Shown here: positions 35,440 through 43,911 of the stretch, piece after piece | Layout of the letters: each line of letters opens with the position of its first letter | How positions within the stretch are numbered: the first letter of the stretch is position 1 | Assembly: GCF_001413955.1 (NCBI RefSeq) | Contig: NZ_LCTZ01000002.1 | Coordinates: 2,280,501 to 2,344,500 of the forward strand | Length of the DNA stretch: 64,000 bases | Source: Flagellimonas eckloniae | GTDB taxonomy: Bacteria > Bacteroidota > Bacteroidia > Flavobacteriales > Flavobacteriaceae | Reading direction: 5' to 3' | The notes under the pieces: generated by a model | What the model saw: only the letters and a program-made list of their open reading frames with translations | Told to the model about the DNA's origin: nothing | Database searches by the model: none | Program-made: the position numbers and the translations under genes

Positions 35440-36782
35440 TAGCCCAAATGTGCTTTAAGGTTTTTAAGAAAGAGAACACTTTCAGAGACTATTTGTTTGC
35501 TTTGAATTTGAATCTCTCTTTTCAAATAGAAGAATCCTAAAAACATTCCCACTATTGTGAAAACAACAGTTCCTACAGCAACAGCAACTAAACTTTTGAA
35601 AACGAATACCGCTAAAAAATTCAGGATTATATTCGCCGAAGTCATCACCAAAACTTTATACAAATTCAATTTTGGCCTATTGATGCTATCCAACAAAACT
35701 CCAGTAAAACGATCTATGGGCAATAACATAATATAGACTGTAAATACTCTAAAAATCAAGGTCAACAATGGAAGTGAATCCAAATATTCATTTCCCCCCA
35801 AGAAAAGCACCATATGCTCTGCAAAGACAAAAGCTGTTAAAGCCACCGGGAAAAACAACAATGTGACAATGCCCACGTATGAATAAAAAATCTTCTTAAC
35901 CGCTGCCAGGTCACCTTCAATTGATTTTTTGGACATTCGCGGATAGGCAGTCATGGCAAAACTATGTAATGGTATCCCCAAAAGATCTGTCAATTTTAAT
36001 GGAATGGCATACATGGCAATTCCGGCCGACCCTAAAATTGGACTCATTCCAATAATAAGAGTGTCAGAACTCTTCAGTAGACTTGAACTTACCAGCGTTC
36101 CCATAGAATACTTACCGAAATTCACCAACTCTTTTTCCACTGTTCTGGTTGCATGTCTCACATAGATCAGCCCATCCCAGTTTTTGATGGAACACCAAAT
36201 ACCTGAAATGGCGTTTACTGCAATATTTACCCAAACGATTTCTAAAAGGCCCAGTTTTAGCCACCACTGGTTTAAAATGAGAAACAAACAGAACAGGCCA
36301 ACATTGGATAGCCTTACCATCATCATTCGTCTAAAATTTTGTTCTGCTTGAAATAAGGACATGGCATTGTTCCAACTTAGATTGGATAATGCCAAAAACG
36401 GATAGTAAAACAAGAACAATCGATATCCGTTATTAATCTCCAAGCTAAAAAAAAGCAGAGCCATGTGAGCTCCCCAACATACAAATGTCAATACTCCCAA
36501 GAGCTTAAGATTGATTCTAAATGTGCAACCCAATATGCATTTTTGTTTTTGATCATCTGCCCCAGATAATAAACGTACTGAAGAAGTGCGTGTTAACCCA
36601 AAGCGCAAAAGATCTACAAAAGTGGCCAGGGTTATAAACAAAACCCATTCTCCAAAAAGTTCTTTGCTCAATTGCCTTGTAAGTAACATAAAGCTGACCA
36701 AGCCCAAAAAGGCTACGCTAACGTTTGCCATTAACGAGGACAGGTTTTTTTCCTTACCTATATTTTTAAGTTTTCCCAACAT
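35439..36782 (-). CDS. Polysaccharide flippase (Wzx type, MOP family)
   Basis: The protein has 447 residues with about twelve membrane helices evenly spread. Near the N-terminus are ANVSVAFLGLVSFMLLTRQL and GEWVLFITLATFVDLLRFGL, typical of the Polysacc_synt/MOP flippase family. It moves the lipid-linked repeat unit across the inner membrane. It overlaps the next gene (polymerase) and the upstream Wzc-like gene by one base each, so all three are translated together. Confidence 0.92.
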   Translation of the reverse strand: MLGKLKNIGKEKNLSSLMANVSVAFLGLVSFMLLTRQLSKELFGEWVLFITLATFVDLLRFGLTRTSSVRLLSGADDQKQKCILGCTFRINLKLLGVLTFVCWGAHMALLFFSLEINNGYRLFLFYYPFLALSNLSWNNAMSLFQAEQNFRRMMMVRLSNVGLFCLFLILNQWWLKLGLLEIVWVNIAVNAISGIWCSIKNWDGLIYVRHATRTVEKELVNFGKYSMGTLVSSSLLKSSDTLIIGMSPILGSAGIAMYAIPLKLTDLLGIPLHSFAMTAYPRMSKKSIEGDLAAVKKIFYSYVGIVTLLFFPVALTAFVFAEHMVLFLGGNEYLDSLPLLTLIFRVFTVYIMLLPIDRFTGVLLDSINRPKLNLYKVLVMTSANIILNFLAVFVFKSLVAVAVGTVVFTIVGMFLGFFYLKREIQIQSKQIVSESVLFLKNLKAHLG

Positions 36783-39013
36783 TAGGCAACTGATTCTTTA
36801 GTGAAAAATCTAAACTGAACTATCTTTTTAACCCAACTTCGAATCAAGGATCTTTTCTTGGGGAGATCGCCAACCACAGTTTCCATTTCCAGAACTTTTA
36901 CACCATTTAAAATAATACTTGGCTCCGGGCCAGTTGTAGCTTCGTTGAAAAGATCCAGCGCATTTTTGTCAGCTTCGCCCCACGCTCTGTTTGCTCGTGT
37001 TACCAGAAAGGTGTAATCCATTGTAGCTGCCAATTTAACCGGGAAAGGGTTTTTGATGATACTTGGAATTTCAAGAATCACAAAATCGAAGGTGTTGAAA
37101 TCTGTAATTGAATTTTCAGTATCAAACTCTTGAACATTCGAAATCTTATATAGTTTATCACTTATTTCGTAGCTAATCCTATGGTAATTTTCCCCTACTA
37201 ATCCCAAATTCTCTTCATCGTAGGTTATGTGTAGAATTTTATATTCCAGTTCACATAATTTAGCAATCAGGTGTTTGCAAATAAATGTCTTGCCCTCATT
37301 CTCCTGAGTTGAAAACAGCATATTTATTACAGGAACATTTTCTTTTTCCTTTTTAAATTGATTGAGTATTATATTTCTTGAAATGGCATTTACAGCTTTG
37401 TTTCCAAGATACGTGTAATCTATTTTTTTATTCTTGGCACTAATAACCGGAAAAATAGAAGATACTTTAAGCTCAATTTTATCTTCAGCCCTTTTGGCCG
37501 TATTCAGATTTCCATCCAACAGCTCAAGCAATAGGATAGTGGCCGCCACCAAAATAAAGCCAACCATTGCAGCAACTATTATTAAAAGTGCTCTTTTGCT
37601 GGGTTTTGGGTTAATTGGAAAAAATGGAGCTTCCGTTAATTTAATATTGGATTTAAGCTCCACATTTTGCTGGCGTAATTTGGCGAGTCCCAAACTATGA
37701 AGCAAGCTCAAATATTCACGTTCAGCAATGTCAATTTTACGTTCTAACCGTTTCATGGTCGCGCCCAAAGGAGAAAATTTTTGGTATAGCTTTTGGAACT
37801 CCTTACGCTTTTCGTCCATAACCTTTAGTTGCGCTTTGGTTCCTTCAAACTCTATTGTTTTTTGAAGCCAATCTGACAAAACACTTGTCGACGCCAAGCT
37901 TTTGTGGTCATATTCGGTTTCGTAAATGGTATCAATGTTTTGGGCCAATTGCTCTTCAACTGCAGCTATTTTCTCCATTTTATCGGCTACTTCCCTTGCT
38001 TTTTTATCTTGATTAACCGAATCGGTCTCCATTCCCAAGGTCAACATGGAAACATCAAAACTTAGGGCGGACAGTTGTTTGCGCAATCGCATTATACGTT
38101 CACTAGAGACTCTCTTTAACTGGTGAACCTCAAGCTTGGATTCCAAAATTCCCATCACGGCCTTTGCAGCGCTGTTCTCTCTAAATACCTCAAGATATTT
38201 TATTTCAAATTCTTCTTTCTCGGCGGCTATGTGTTTTGTTTGTTCATAGTAGTTGATAATATTATTGGCTTGGTTAAATTGAAGTAACTCATCCTCTGCA
38301 TCCCTTAAACTTATGGTAGATTTTCCCAACTGTCCTTGAAAGTACTTTACAACAGCATCGGATTGGTTAACCTTGATATCAGCATTCAATTGGACAAAAA
38401 CTTCGCAAAGAATCAGCAAAGTATTTTGACAAATAGCAGGGTCCTCAGATTCAAATTCAATGTCCACAAAATCACTATTTGAAATTCTCCTAATACCTAC
38501 CTTACTCGAAATCTTTTCTATACTATAATCCGGATGGTCCAAATTGATCAACTGATAAATAAAGTTGGTATGATTGGACTCCTTCAGTTTTATAAAGTTT
38601 TCATAGGTTTTCTTCACATCACCTTTTACAACTAATTGTTTTACCTCATTTGGTACTGCTTGCATTAGTTTCTGATACTTTTCAGATGAAATCACCTTAA
38701 CGTTTGCATTCTCCAGGACCATATGTTGGGCAAACAACTTTAGCCCTACAATTTCCATTGTTGTTCGTGCCTTAATAAGATTTAAGAGGTTATCGTATGC
38801 AGTATTGGTAGCCCTAAAGTCAATTTTGGTGTTTTCAAGTTCAATGTTGGATCCCGTTGCGATTCCTGTATACACCCTTGCTTTTGAATTGTATGCTTTT
38901 GGTTCATCTAAGGTGAAATAGAAAACCAAAGAAGCCAAGATTATTGGCATTGCAATAAGCAAACCAATGTGCCTAAGCAATAGGCGAATAAAAAATAAAA
39001 GATTAAACTTCAT
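36782..39013 (-). CDS. Wzz/Wzc-like chain-length protein with a degenerate kinase domain
   Basis: The protein has 743 residues. A membrane helix at about 13-33, a large periplasmic Wzz region with long coiled coils and a second helix at about 478-500 are followed by a BY-kinase-like domain (about 545-720). The nucleotide-binding features are worn: the Walker A region reads STQENEGKTFICKH, the Walker A' aspartate is not in place (ILHITYDEENLG) and Walker B reads FVILEIPSI. The end has no tyrosine cluster. It is therefore probably a structural copolymerase without kinase activity. It overlaps the flippase gene and lies 2 bases after the TolC-family gene. Confidence 0.85.
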   Translation of the reverse strand: MKFNLLFFIRLLLRHIGLLIAMPIILASLVFYFTLDEPKAYNSKARVYTGIATGSNIELENTKIDFRATNTAYDNLLNLIKARTTMEIVGLKLFAQHMVLENANVKVISSEKYQKLMQAVPNEVKQLVVKGDVKKTYENFIKLKESNHTNFIYQLINLDHPDYSIEKISSKVGIRRISNSDFVDIEFESEDPAICQNTLLILCEVFVQLNADIKVNQSDAVVKYFQGQLGKSTISLRDAEDELLQFNQANNIINYYEQTKHIAAEKEEFEIKYLEVFRENSAAKAVMGILESKLEVHQLKRVSSERIMRLRKQLSALSFDVSMLTLGMETDSVNQDKKAREVADKMEKIAAVEEQLAQNIDTIYETEYDHKSLASTSVLSDWLQKTIEFEGTKAQLKVMDEKRKEFQKLYQKFSPLGATMKRLERKIDIAEREYLSLLHSLGLAKLRQQNVELKSNIKLTEAPFFPINPKPSKRALLIIVAAMVGFILVAATILLLELLDGNLNTAKRAEDKIELKVSSIFPVISAKNKKIDYTYLGNKAVNAISRNIILNQFKKEKENVPVINMLFSTQENEGKTFICKHLIAKLCELEYKILHITYDEENLGLVGENYHRISYEISDKLYKISNVQEFDTENSITDFNTFDFVILEIPSIIKNPFPVKLAATMDYTFLVTRANRAWGEADKNALDLFNEATTGPEPSIILNGVKVLEMETVVGDLPKKRSLIRSWVKKIVQFRFFTKESVA

Positions 39014-39015
39014 TA

Positions 39016-39753
39016 CTAAATATTCAAATCAGCCCCAATAATGCCTTCCAAGGCCATTACCGATGAAATAAATTCCGATCGCAACAGTTCGAAATTCATT
39101 GTTGCTTGGTTCATCATTTGTTGTAATCTGGTATATTCGGTAACATTGATTATACCATTTGCAAAGTCTTTTTCTGCTCTTAACGATTGTACCCTAAAAT
39201 TGTCAACAATGGAACCGGAAATAAAAAATAACCGGTGAGTCTTTAGTAGGTCATTGTACATTTCAACAACCTTTTGTTTCAATTCCACCTCAGCCACCTG
39301 TGTTTCAAAGCGTGCTTTTTCCGCTTCTCCTTTTGCACTTTTTATTCTTGCCCTTCTATTTAAAATTGCTGAAAGTGGAAGACGAATTGAGGCTCCAACA
39401 TTATATCTGCTTTGTTCAGTTGAAAATAAGGTCTGGCTTCCAGGATCTCCTGCCAACTGCGAATTGCTCAAGTTGTCAAAAATCCCATAATTATATCCTG
39501 CTTCTAAATTGATGTATTCCAACCAAGCTCTTTGTTCTGAAGAAACAACACCATCTCTATATTTTTGTTCTGAGACCGTAACTTTTATGAATGGCGAATA
39601 TTCTTTGGCCATTTGAACCAAGGAATCTATTGGAGGTAATTTTTTGCTGATATCGTTTTCTTTCAGTCCTTTTTCAATAAAATCATTTATAGACTGTCCA
39701 ATCGATGTCTGCAGTATTAAAAAAACCAATAAAAAGCCCCAAAACTTCTTCAT
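39016..39753 (-). CDS. Short TolC-family outer-membrane protein
   Basis: The protein has 245 residues with a signal peptide (MKKFWGFLLVFLILQTSIGQ). It is rich in long helices with the TolC pattern (SPFIKVTVSEQKYRDGVVSS, then ARIKSAKGEAEKARFETQVA and DLLKTHRLFFISGSIV). A full TolC protomer has two such halves in more than 400 residues; only about one half is present. No Wza/SLBB export protein is seen in the locus, so this may form the outer-membrane exit as a six-fold or larger barrel. That role is inferred. It overlaps the upstream phosphoglycosyltransferase gene by one base. Confidence 0.85.
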   Translation of the reverse strand: MKKFWGFLLVFLILQTSIGQSINDFIEKGLKENDISKKLPPIDSLVQMAKEYSPFIKVTVSEQKYRDGVVSSEQRAWLEYINLEAGYNYGIFDNLSNSQLAGDPGSQTLFSTEQSRYNVGASIRLPLSAILNRRARIKSAKGEAEKARFETQVAEVELKQKVVEMYNDLLKTHRLFFISGSIVDNFRVQSLRAEKDFANGIINVTEYTRLQQMMNQATMNFELLRSEFISSVMALEGIIGADLNI

Positions 39754-40952
39754 TATACATTCTCTTTTTGAAAGACTGCCCTAAACGTTCTAAGTACAAT
39801 CCACATATCAATCAAGAAAGCGCGCTTGCTGTTAGCATATTCTACATATTTCAAGTCCAAGTTCTTGCGTTCTTCGGTAGACATTATTGAGCTTCTTCCC
39901 CTTGCTTCCACCTGCCAAAGTCCGGTTATTCCGGCTGGGCCATTAAATCTATCTGTCCATTCATCCGTTGTCAACACTTCGGCTTCATATTGAGGCAATG
40001 GTCTGTTCCCAACTATGGACATGTCTCCTTTTAGAACATTTATTAATTGGGGAAGTTCATCTATACTCAACTTTCTAATAATCTTTCCTACCTTGGTTAT
40101 TCTTGGATCATTATCAAACTTGATAAAGGCATTCTTGGCACTTTCCTTTCGTCTAGTATTGTGTTTTTGTTCATCAACAGTGTTATCGTCCCCAATCAAC
40201 ATCGTTCCTCCTGATTTCACATTTTGGGTTCCTGCACTTGTATGTTCCAAATCTTTCTCATTCTCATTGTGTGCATATTGGTTTAAGTGCTCAAACTCCT
40301 TAATACGCTTGTCGGCATCTGGGTACATGGAACGTAGTTTATAAAAATCGAACACCTTATAACCCGTCCCCACCCTTTTGGAGATGTAGTACACTTTTCC
40401 TTTGGATTCCAACCGAATTGCTATAATGAACAAAAGCAAAAAGGGTGAGGCAAACAGAAGGGCCACACTAGCTACACCAATATCAAAACTCCGTTTCCAA
40501 AACCCAATTTTATATTTGCCCGTTTTCGATTTAGCAGGTATAATCTTTTCCTTTTTCAGGTTTGCTTTGAGCTCCTTTAAAAATTGAATCCTTTCAAGAA
40601 TGTTCTTTGTTGAAAATGGTTGAACGTAAAAATCATCAATTCCATTTTTAACCGCCTTGGACAGATCACTTTTATCCTTATCCTTTGCAATAAGTATAAA
40701 AGGTATGGAGTGAATGTCACTAAATTTTTCCTTCAAAACACTGTGAAACTCAATACCAGACTGCCCAGGAATTTCTTTTTCACATAAAATTGCATCAGCA
40801 GTTTTATGTTCCTTAAGCCATTTTAAGGCTACCAGTGAATTCTTGACAATATGAAAATCTACTTTTTCGTCGCAATCCATGAACTGGTCCACGACTTTTT
40901 GATCCGCCCCTACATAGAGAAGACATAATTTTTTATCTGATATTACTTCCAT
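39753..40952 (-). CDS. Pseudo-receiver fused to a polyprenyl-phosphate phosphoglycosyltransferase
   Basis: The protein has 399 residues. Residues 1-125 have a receiver fold, but the acidic pair is gone (LLYVGADQKV), the acceptor aspartate is a glutamate (AILCEKEIPGQSG) and the lysine is a glutamine (FYVQPFS). After a linker comes one membrane segment (about 155-178) and the bacterial sugar transferase domain, with KLRSMYPDADKR, the catalytic Asp-Glu dyad in KLSIDELPQLINVLKGDMSI (about 295) and GNRPLP. The second part starts synthesis by placing a sugar phosphate on undecaprenyl phosphate. The receiver-like part may be a docking site or a fixed 'on' state. It follows a real receiver gene by 5 bases. 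Confidence 0.92.
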   Translation of the reverse strand: MEVISDKKLCLLYVGADQKVVDQFMDCDEKVDFHIVKNSLVALKWLKEHKTADAILCEKEIPGQSGIEFHSVLKEKFSDIHSIPFILIAKDKDKSDLSKAVKNGIDDFYVQPFSTKNILERIQFLKELKANLKKEKIIPAKSKTGKYKIGFWKRSFDIGVASVALLFASPFLLLFIIAIRLESKGKVYYISKRVGTGYKVFDFYKLRSMYPDADKRIKEFEHLNQYAHNENEKDLEHTSAGTQNVKSGGTMLIGDDNTVDEQKHNTRRKESAKNAFIKFDNDPRITKVGKIIRKLSIDELPQLINVLKGDMSIVGNRPLPQYEAEVLTTDEWTDRFNGPAGITGLWQVEARGRSSIMSTEERKNLDLKYVEYANSKRAFLIDMWIVLRTFRAVFQKENV

Positions 40953-40957
40953 GATCT

Positions 40958-41323
40958 TTAAGCACGTATAAGTAGCTTTTCCACTCGTATTAATAGTTCT
41001 TCCGGATTAAAGGGTTTCACCAGGTAATCATCGGCACCCAATCGCAAACATTCAATGCGATCCGAGCTACTGTCACGACAACTCAAAACGATTATTGGAA
41101 TGTTCGAAAAATATCCGCTTTCCTTTACCTTTTGAATAAGTCCAAAACCATCCATATTTGGCATTTCCAGATCTGTAATGATCAAATCCGGGATATTGCC
41201 TTCCTGCATCCATGCCAAAGCCGCCAAACCATCTTCTTTTGTGCTGACATTGTACGATTGTCCTAAAAACTGCGATACCAATTCGCTTAGCGATTGTTTA
41301 TCATCTACTACTAGTATTTTCAT
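40958..41323 (-). CDS. Single-domain response regulator
   Basis: The protein has 121 residues. It is a complete receiver: ILVVDDKQ, LIITDLEMPNMDG (aspartate about 54), IVLSCRD and YLVKPFNPEE. There is no output domain. It leads the exopolysaccharide unit and lies 5 bases before the pseudo-receiver glycosyltransferase, so an interaction between the two receiver folds is a reasonable guess. An exact TGTTGTA pair lies 78-105 bases upstream of its start. Confidence 0.93.
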   Translation of the reverse strand: MKILVVDDKQSLSELVSQFLGQSYNVSTKEDGLAALAWMQEGNIPDLIITDLEMPNMDGFGLIQKVKESGYFSNIPIIVLSCRDSSSDRIECLRLGADDYLVKPFNPEELLIRVEKLLIRA

Positions 41324-41364
41324 GGTATTATTGATTATAATTATTTGTAGTACTTAACATTATC

Positions 41365-41372
41365 GAAAAGTA
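41365..41372 (-). promoter_or_regulatory. Possible -7 element upstream of the exopolysaccharide unit
   Basis: TACTTTTC on the minus strand, 42 bases before the start codon at 41323, resembles TAnnTTTG in all but the last base. The same octamer occurs upstream of ugd (32966-32973, minus strand). The 272-base gap 41324-41595 holds this and the TGTTGTA pair and no gene. Confidence 0.4.
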
Positions 41373-41400
41373 GGATAAATATTACTTATCAATAATTCTA

Positions 41401-41428
41401 TGTTGTAAAACCAAGGGAGTATGTTGTA
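41401..41428. promoter_or_regulatory. TATGTTGTAA direct repeat (candidate LytTR site)
   Basis: TATGTTGTAA occurs at 41399-41408 and 41420-41429, 21 bases apart and identical over ten bases. Two GTT-centred direct repeats two helical turns apart are the known form of LytTR binding sites. Confidence 0.55.
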
Positions 41429-41595
41429 AGCTGCTAGTTATTGGTAGTTACGGTATTTGTGGTAGAATCCTAATGCCATCGTCAATTCTTGCATAACATA
41501 AGTGCATACTTAAAAACCAGATGATAAATTCTCAGAGATGACTGTTTGAAAATGTAAATGGGAAAGGAAAAAACTTTATAAACAGAGCAATATGC

Positions 41596-42441
41596 CTATT
41601 GAGATACTTCTTCAATAATTAATTCCTTACAAGTTTCTTCAATTACCTTTTTCGTAGGCATGAACCTTTCATTACAAAATGGGAATGGTTTTGCAGGTTC
41701 TCTTTTTGGTGGTAATGCAGTATAAACATCAACGGGAATATACTTGAATTTCCCAATGGAATGAAGTTTAATTGCCAACATTCCATCATCACATCCGGAT
41801 ACTACACGCAAATCTGTTTCATAACCAATGGGAAGAATTGCCTCCTTCTTAATTACCATGCTCACTGCCCTAATATATTTTATTCTTGTTGTAAAACCTT
41901 GCGATAGTTTCCATCTGAAGTATATATTCTTCACACGGTTTCGAAAACGCATTTTTGATGAAAGCTGAAAATCATTTTCATAACTTTTGGAAACGGAATA
42001 ACAAAGCACCAACTCCTTATCCATAAAAAAAGGAAGAGCCATTTTATCTATATAATATGGATCATAAATAGAATCTGGATCCATACTACATATAATTTGC
42101 CCCTTGGCTTCTTCCAGTCCTTTTTGCCTGGCAAACGTTATTCCTTGTTCCTTTTCACTGACCACTTTGGCGCCAAGTTGCTCAAGTATTGAAAGCGTCT
42201 CGCTATCTGCATTGTTTTCAACGAAAATAACTTCATAAGGTATAATCGTTTTAAGATTGGCCAAAGAAAAAATATGGGCAACCAAAGTTTCCTTTGCCCT
42301 GTAAACCGGTATAATAAGACTTACTGTAGGGTTTTTAACGGCACCCAATAATTCAAAATAGGTAATTAATCTATTGAAATCAGCATCATTGATACTATTA
42401 GGTGTTGCTCCAAAATATGGCTTATACGCTGTGACTTTCAT
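41596..42441 (-). CDS. Family 2 glycosyltransferase
   Basis: The protein has 281 residues and is soluble. It has the GT-A order with VSLIIPVYRAKETLVAHIFS, VIFVENNADSETLS, GITFARQKGLEEAKGQIICS and the metal site MDPDSIYDPYY. VSGCDDGMLAIKLHSIG is in the acceptor-acid region. An unusual N-terminal stretch of about 35 residues precedes the domain. It lies 27 bases after a STAS-domain gene and 272 bases before the main exopolysaccharide unit, so it may belong to the signalling side of the locus. Confidence 0.88.
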   Translation of the reverse strand: MKVTAYKPYFGATPNSINDADFNRLITYFELLGAVKNPTVSLIIPVYRAKETLVAHIFSLANLKTIIPYEVIFVENNADSETLSILEQLGAKVVSEKEQGITFARQKGLEEAKGQIICSMDPDSIYDPYYIDKMALPFFMDKELVLCYSVSKSYENDFQLSSKMRFRNRVKNIYFRWKLSQGFTTRIKYIRAVSMVIKKEAILPIGYETDLRVVSGCDDGMLAIKLHSIGKFKYIPVDVYTALPPKREPAKPFPFCNERFMPTKKVIEETCKELIIEEVSQ

Positions 42442-42468
42442 TTTTGAATTTCCTTGAAATATTCTAGT

Positions 42469-42771
42469 TTAAACCCTATCTGTACTTAAGATATAATTTG
42501 TTTTTGTAGTATTCATTATTTCAGAAATACTTCTATTCTGCCTTCCAATAAGTGAAATCACCTTATTTTGTTTTGCAGATTTTTGATATAGCTTTTCAAA
42601 GAAACGGGCGGCAGCTGAATCCAACGTGGTCACTTTTTCTAAACTGACCACAAAATTTTCATGCTGTTCTAATATTGAATCAAAATATGAATTTAATGTA
42701 CCCACATGTTGAATTGATACATTTCCTAAAATTTCAAAGATTCCCCGGTTTTCCCTAATTTCTAATGACAT
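42469..42771 (-). CDS. STAS-domain protein (anti-sigma-factor-antagonist-like)
   Basis: The protein has 100 residues and a single STAS fold: EIRENRGIFEILGNVSIQHV, VVSLEKVTTLDSAAARFFEK and NKVISLIGRQNRSISEIM. The usual phosphorylation serine sits in LDSAAA. STAS proteins bind switch kinases or other partners; no partner kinase of the RsbW type is in the window. It stands between the LytTR regulator gene (101 bases upstream) and a glycosyltransferase (27 bases downstream). Confidence 0.82.
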   Translation of the reverse strand: MSLEIRENRGIFEILGNVSIQHVGTLNSYFDSILEQHENFVVSLEKVTTLDSAAARFFEKLYQKSAKQNKVISLIGRQNRSISEIMNTTKTNYILSTDRV

Positions 42772-42872
42772 ATGTTAAAAGGATTTAGTTATTGATCTAT
42801 TTAACATTTTCAAAAAGTGTCTATCTATACTAACGTGTCAGATAATATATATTGTAGTATTTTTCCTTCTTT

Positions 42873-43583
42873 TTATAAAAGATTCAATCGCTGCATCAGC
42901 TCAGGTCTGTTAGACCGGCTTATGGGGATAACATTTCGCTCAATTAACACGCTATTATCCTGTATATCAATTATTTGAGTGAAGTTAATGATAAATGACC
43001 GGTGTATTTGGAGGAATCTGGATTCTGGAAGCTTTTCTTTTATTTTTTTGAGCGTGGAATGTACGCGATACCGATTTTTTTGGGTTTGTATTTCGATATA
43101 GTCTCCATGGGCCTCTATTAAAAGAATATCCATGAATTTTAGTTTGATCAATCGACGATCTATATTGATATATAAGTCTTCATCCTCATTTTGATTCATC
43201 CCTTTTTCTGAATGCTCTTGCTGTGTTTTTTCGAAGGTTTTCTCTAATCTTTGCACACATTTCTGAAACCGTTCATGTGTGATCGGTTTTACCAAATAGT
43301 CAACTATAAACTCATATTTATAGGCTTCAATGGCAAAATCCTTGTCAGATGTTGTTAACACAATTTTTGGCGGGTTACTTACCGTTTCAATAAAATCAAC
43401 ACCAGTAAGTTTAGGCATATGGATATCCATGAAAATGAGGTCCACTTGGGTGTGCTTTAAAAATTTAAGCGCTTCCAAAGCATCTGGTAGCTCTGCTACC
43501 ACCTCCATATCTGGAATGATTTTGCAAAGCTCCGCTATTATGGCTCTTGCACTTGACTCGTCATCTACTATAATACATCTCAC
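42873..43583 (-). CDS. LytTR-family response regulator
   Basis: The protein has 236 residues. The receiver domain has IIVDDES, LIFMDIHMPKLTG (aspartate about 51) and YLVKPITHER. From about residue 140 a LytTR DNA-binding domain follows, with LIEAHGDYIEIQTQKNRYRV, RFLQIHRSFIINFTQI and the closing VIPISRSNRPEL. It starts with GTG at 43583 (no in-frame ATG nearby), 1 base after the Hpt stop. It is the only DNA-binding output of the gas-sensing operon and the natural candidate to bind the paired TGTTG sites in the exopolysaccharide locus. Confidence 0.95.
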   Translation of the reverse strand: MRCIIVDDESSARAIIAELCKIIPDMEVVAELPDALEALKFLKHTQVDLIFMDIHMPKLTGVDFIETVSNPPKIVLTTSDKDFAIEAYKYEFIVDYLVKPITHERFQKCVQRLEKTFEKTQQEHSEKGMNQNEDEDLYINIDRRLIKLKFMDILLIEAHGDYIEIQTQKNRYRVHSTLKKIKEKLPESRFLQIHRSFIINFTQIIDIQDNSVLIERNVIPISRSNRPELMQRLNLL

Positions 43584-43584
43584 C

Positions 43585-43911
43585 TTATGCTATTTTTGAA
43601 ATAAACTCTTCAACACTTTGTAAAATTTTAAGAAACTCGCCTTTAAGATTTGTATTCCCATACTTTAAATCTTCTTCATATTTAACAGCGAGCTTGTATC
43701 CTTCGGTAAGCCCAAGAATACCAAGTTTGTGCTTTATTTTATGCACAATCTTAGCGGACTCTTCTAATTCATTCCCTTCAAGAGTTTCTATATAATCTTG
43801 CTTCTCTTTTGGAAATTCTGTTTGGATTATGGTCAAGAATTTCTTTTCAAAATCCGCATTACCTCCAGAAATTTCCTTTATATAATCTAGATTTGGTTGC
43901 TCAATCATCAT
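43585..43911 (-). CDS. Hpt-domain phosphotransfer protein
   Basis: The protein has 108 residues and is an all-helical Hpt domain. The phospho-accepting histidine is H57 in AKIVHKIKHKLGILGL. It overlaps the end of the second kinase by 11 bases and is followed after 1 base by the LytTR regulator. It could collect phosphate from the kinases and pass it to the LytTR receiver. Two ATGs in tandem (43911 and 43908) are possible starts. Confidence 0.9.
   Translation of the reverse strand: MMIEQPNLDYIKEISGGNADFEKKFLTIIQTEFPKEKQDYIETLEGNELEESAKIVHKIKHKLGILGLTEGYKLAVKYEEDLKYGNTNLKGEFLKILQSVEEFISKIA

Noticed and set aside
36782..39013. Active tyrosine kinase (Wzc) call
   Set aside because: Walker A' and Walker B residues are not as in active BY-kinases and there is no C-terminal tyrosine cluster; it was kept as a chain-length protein with a degenerate domain.
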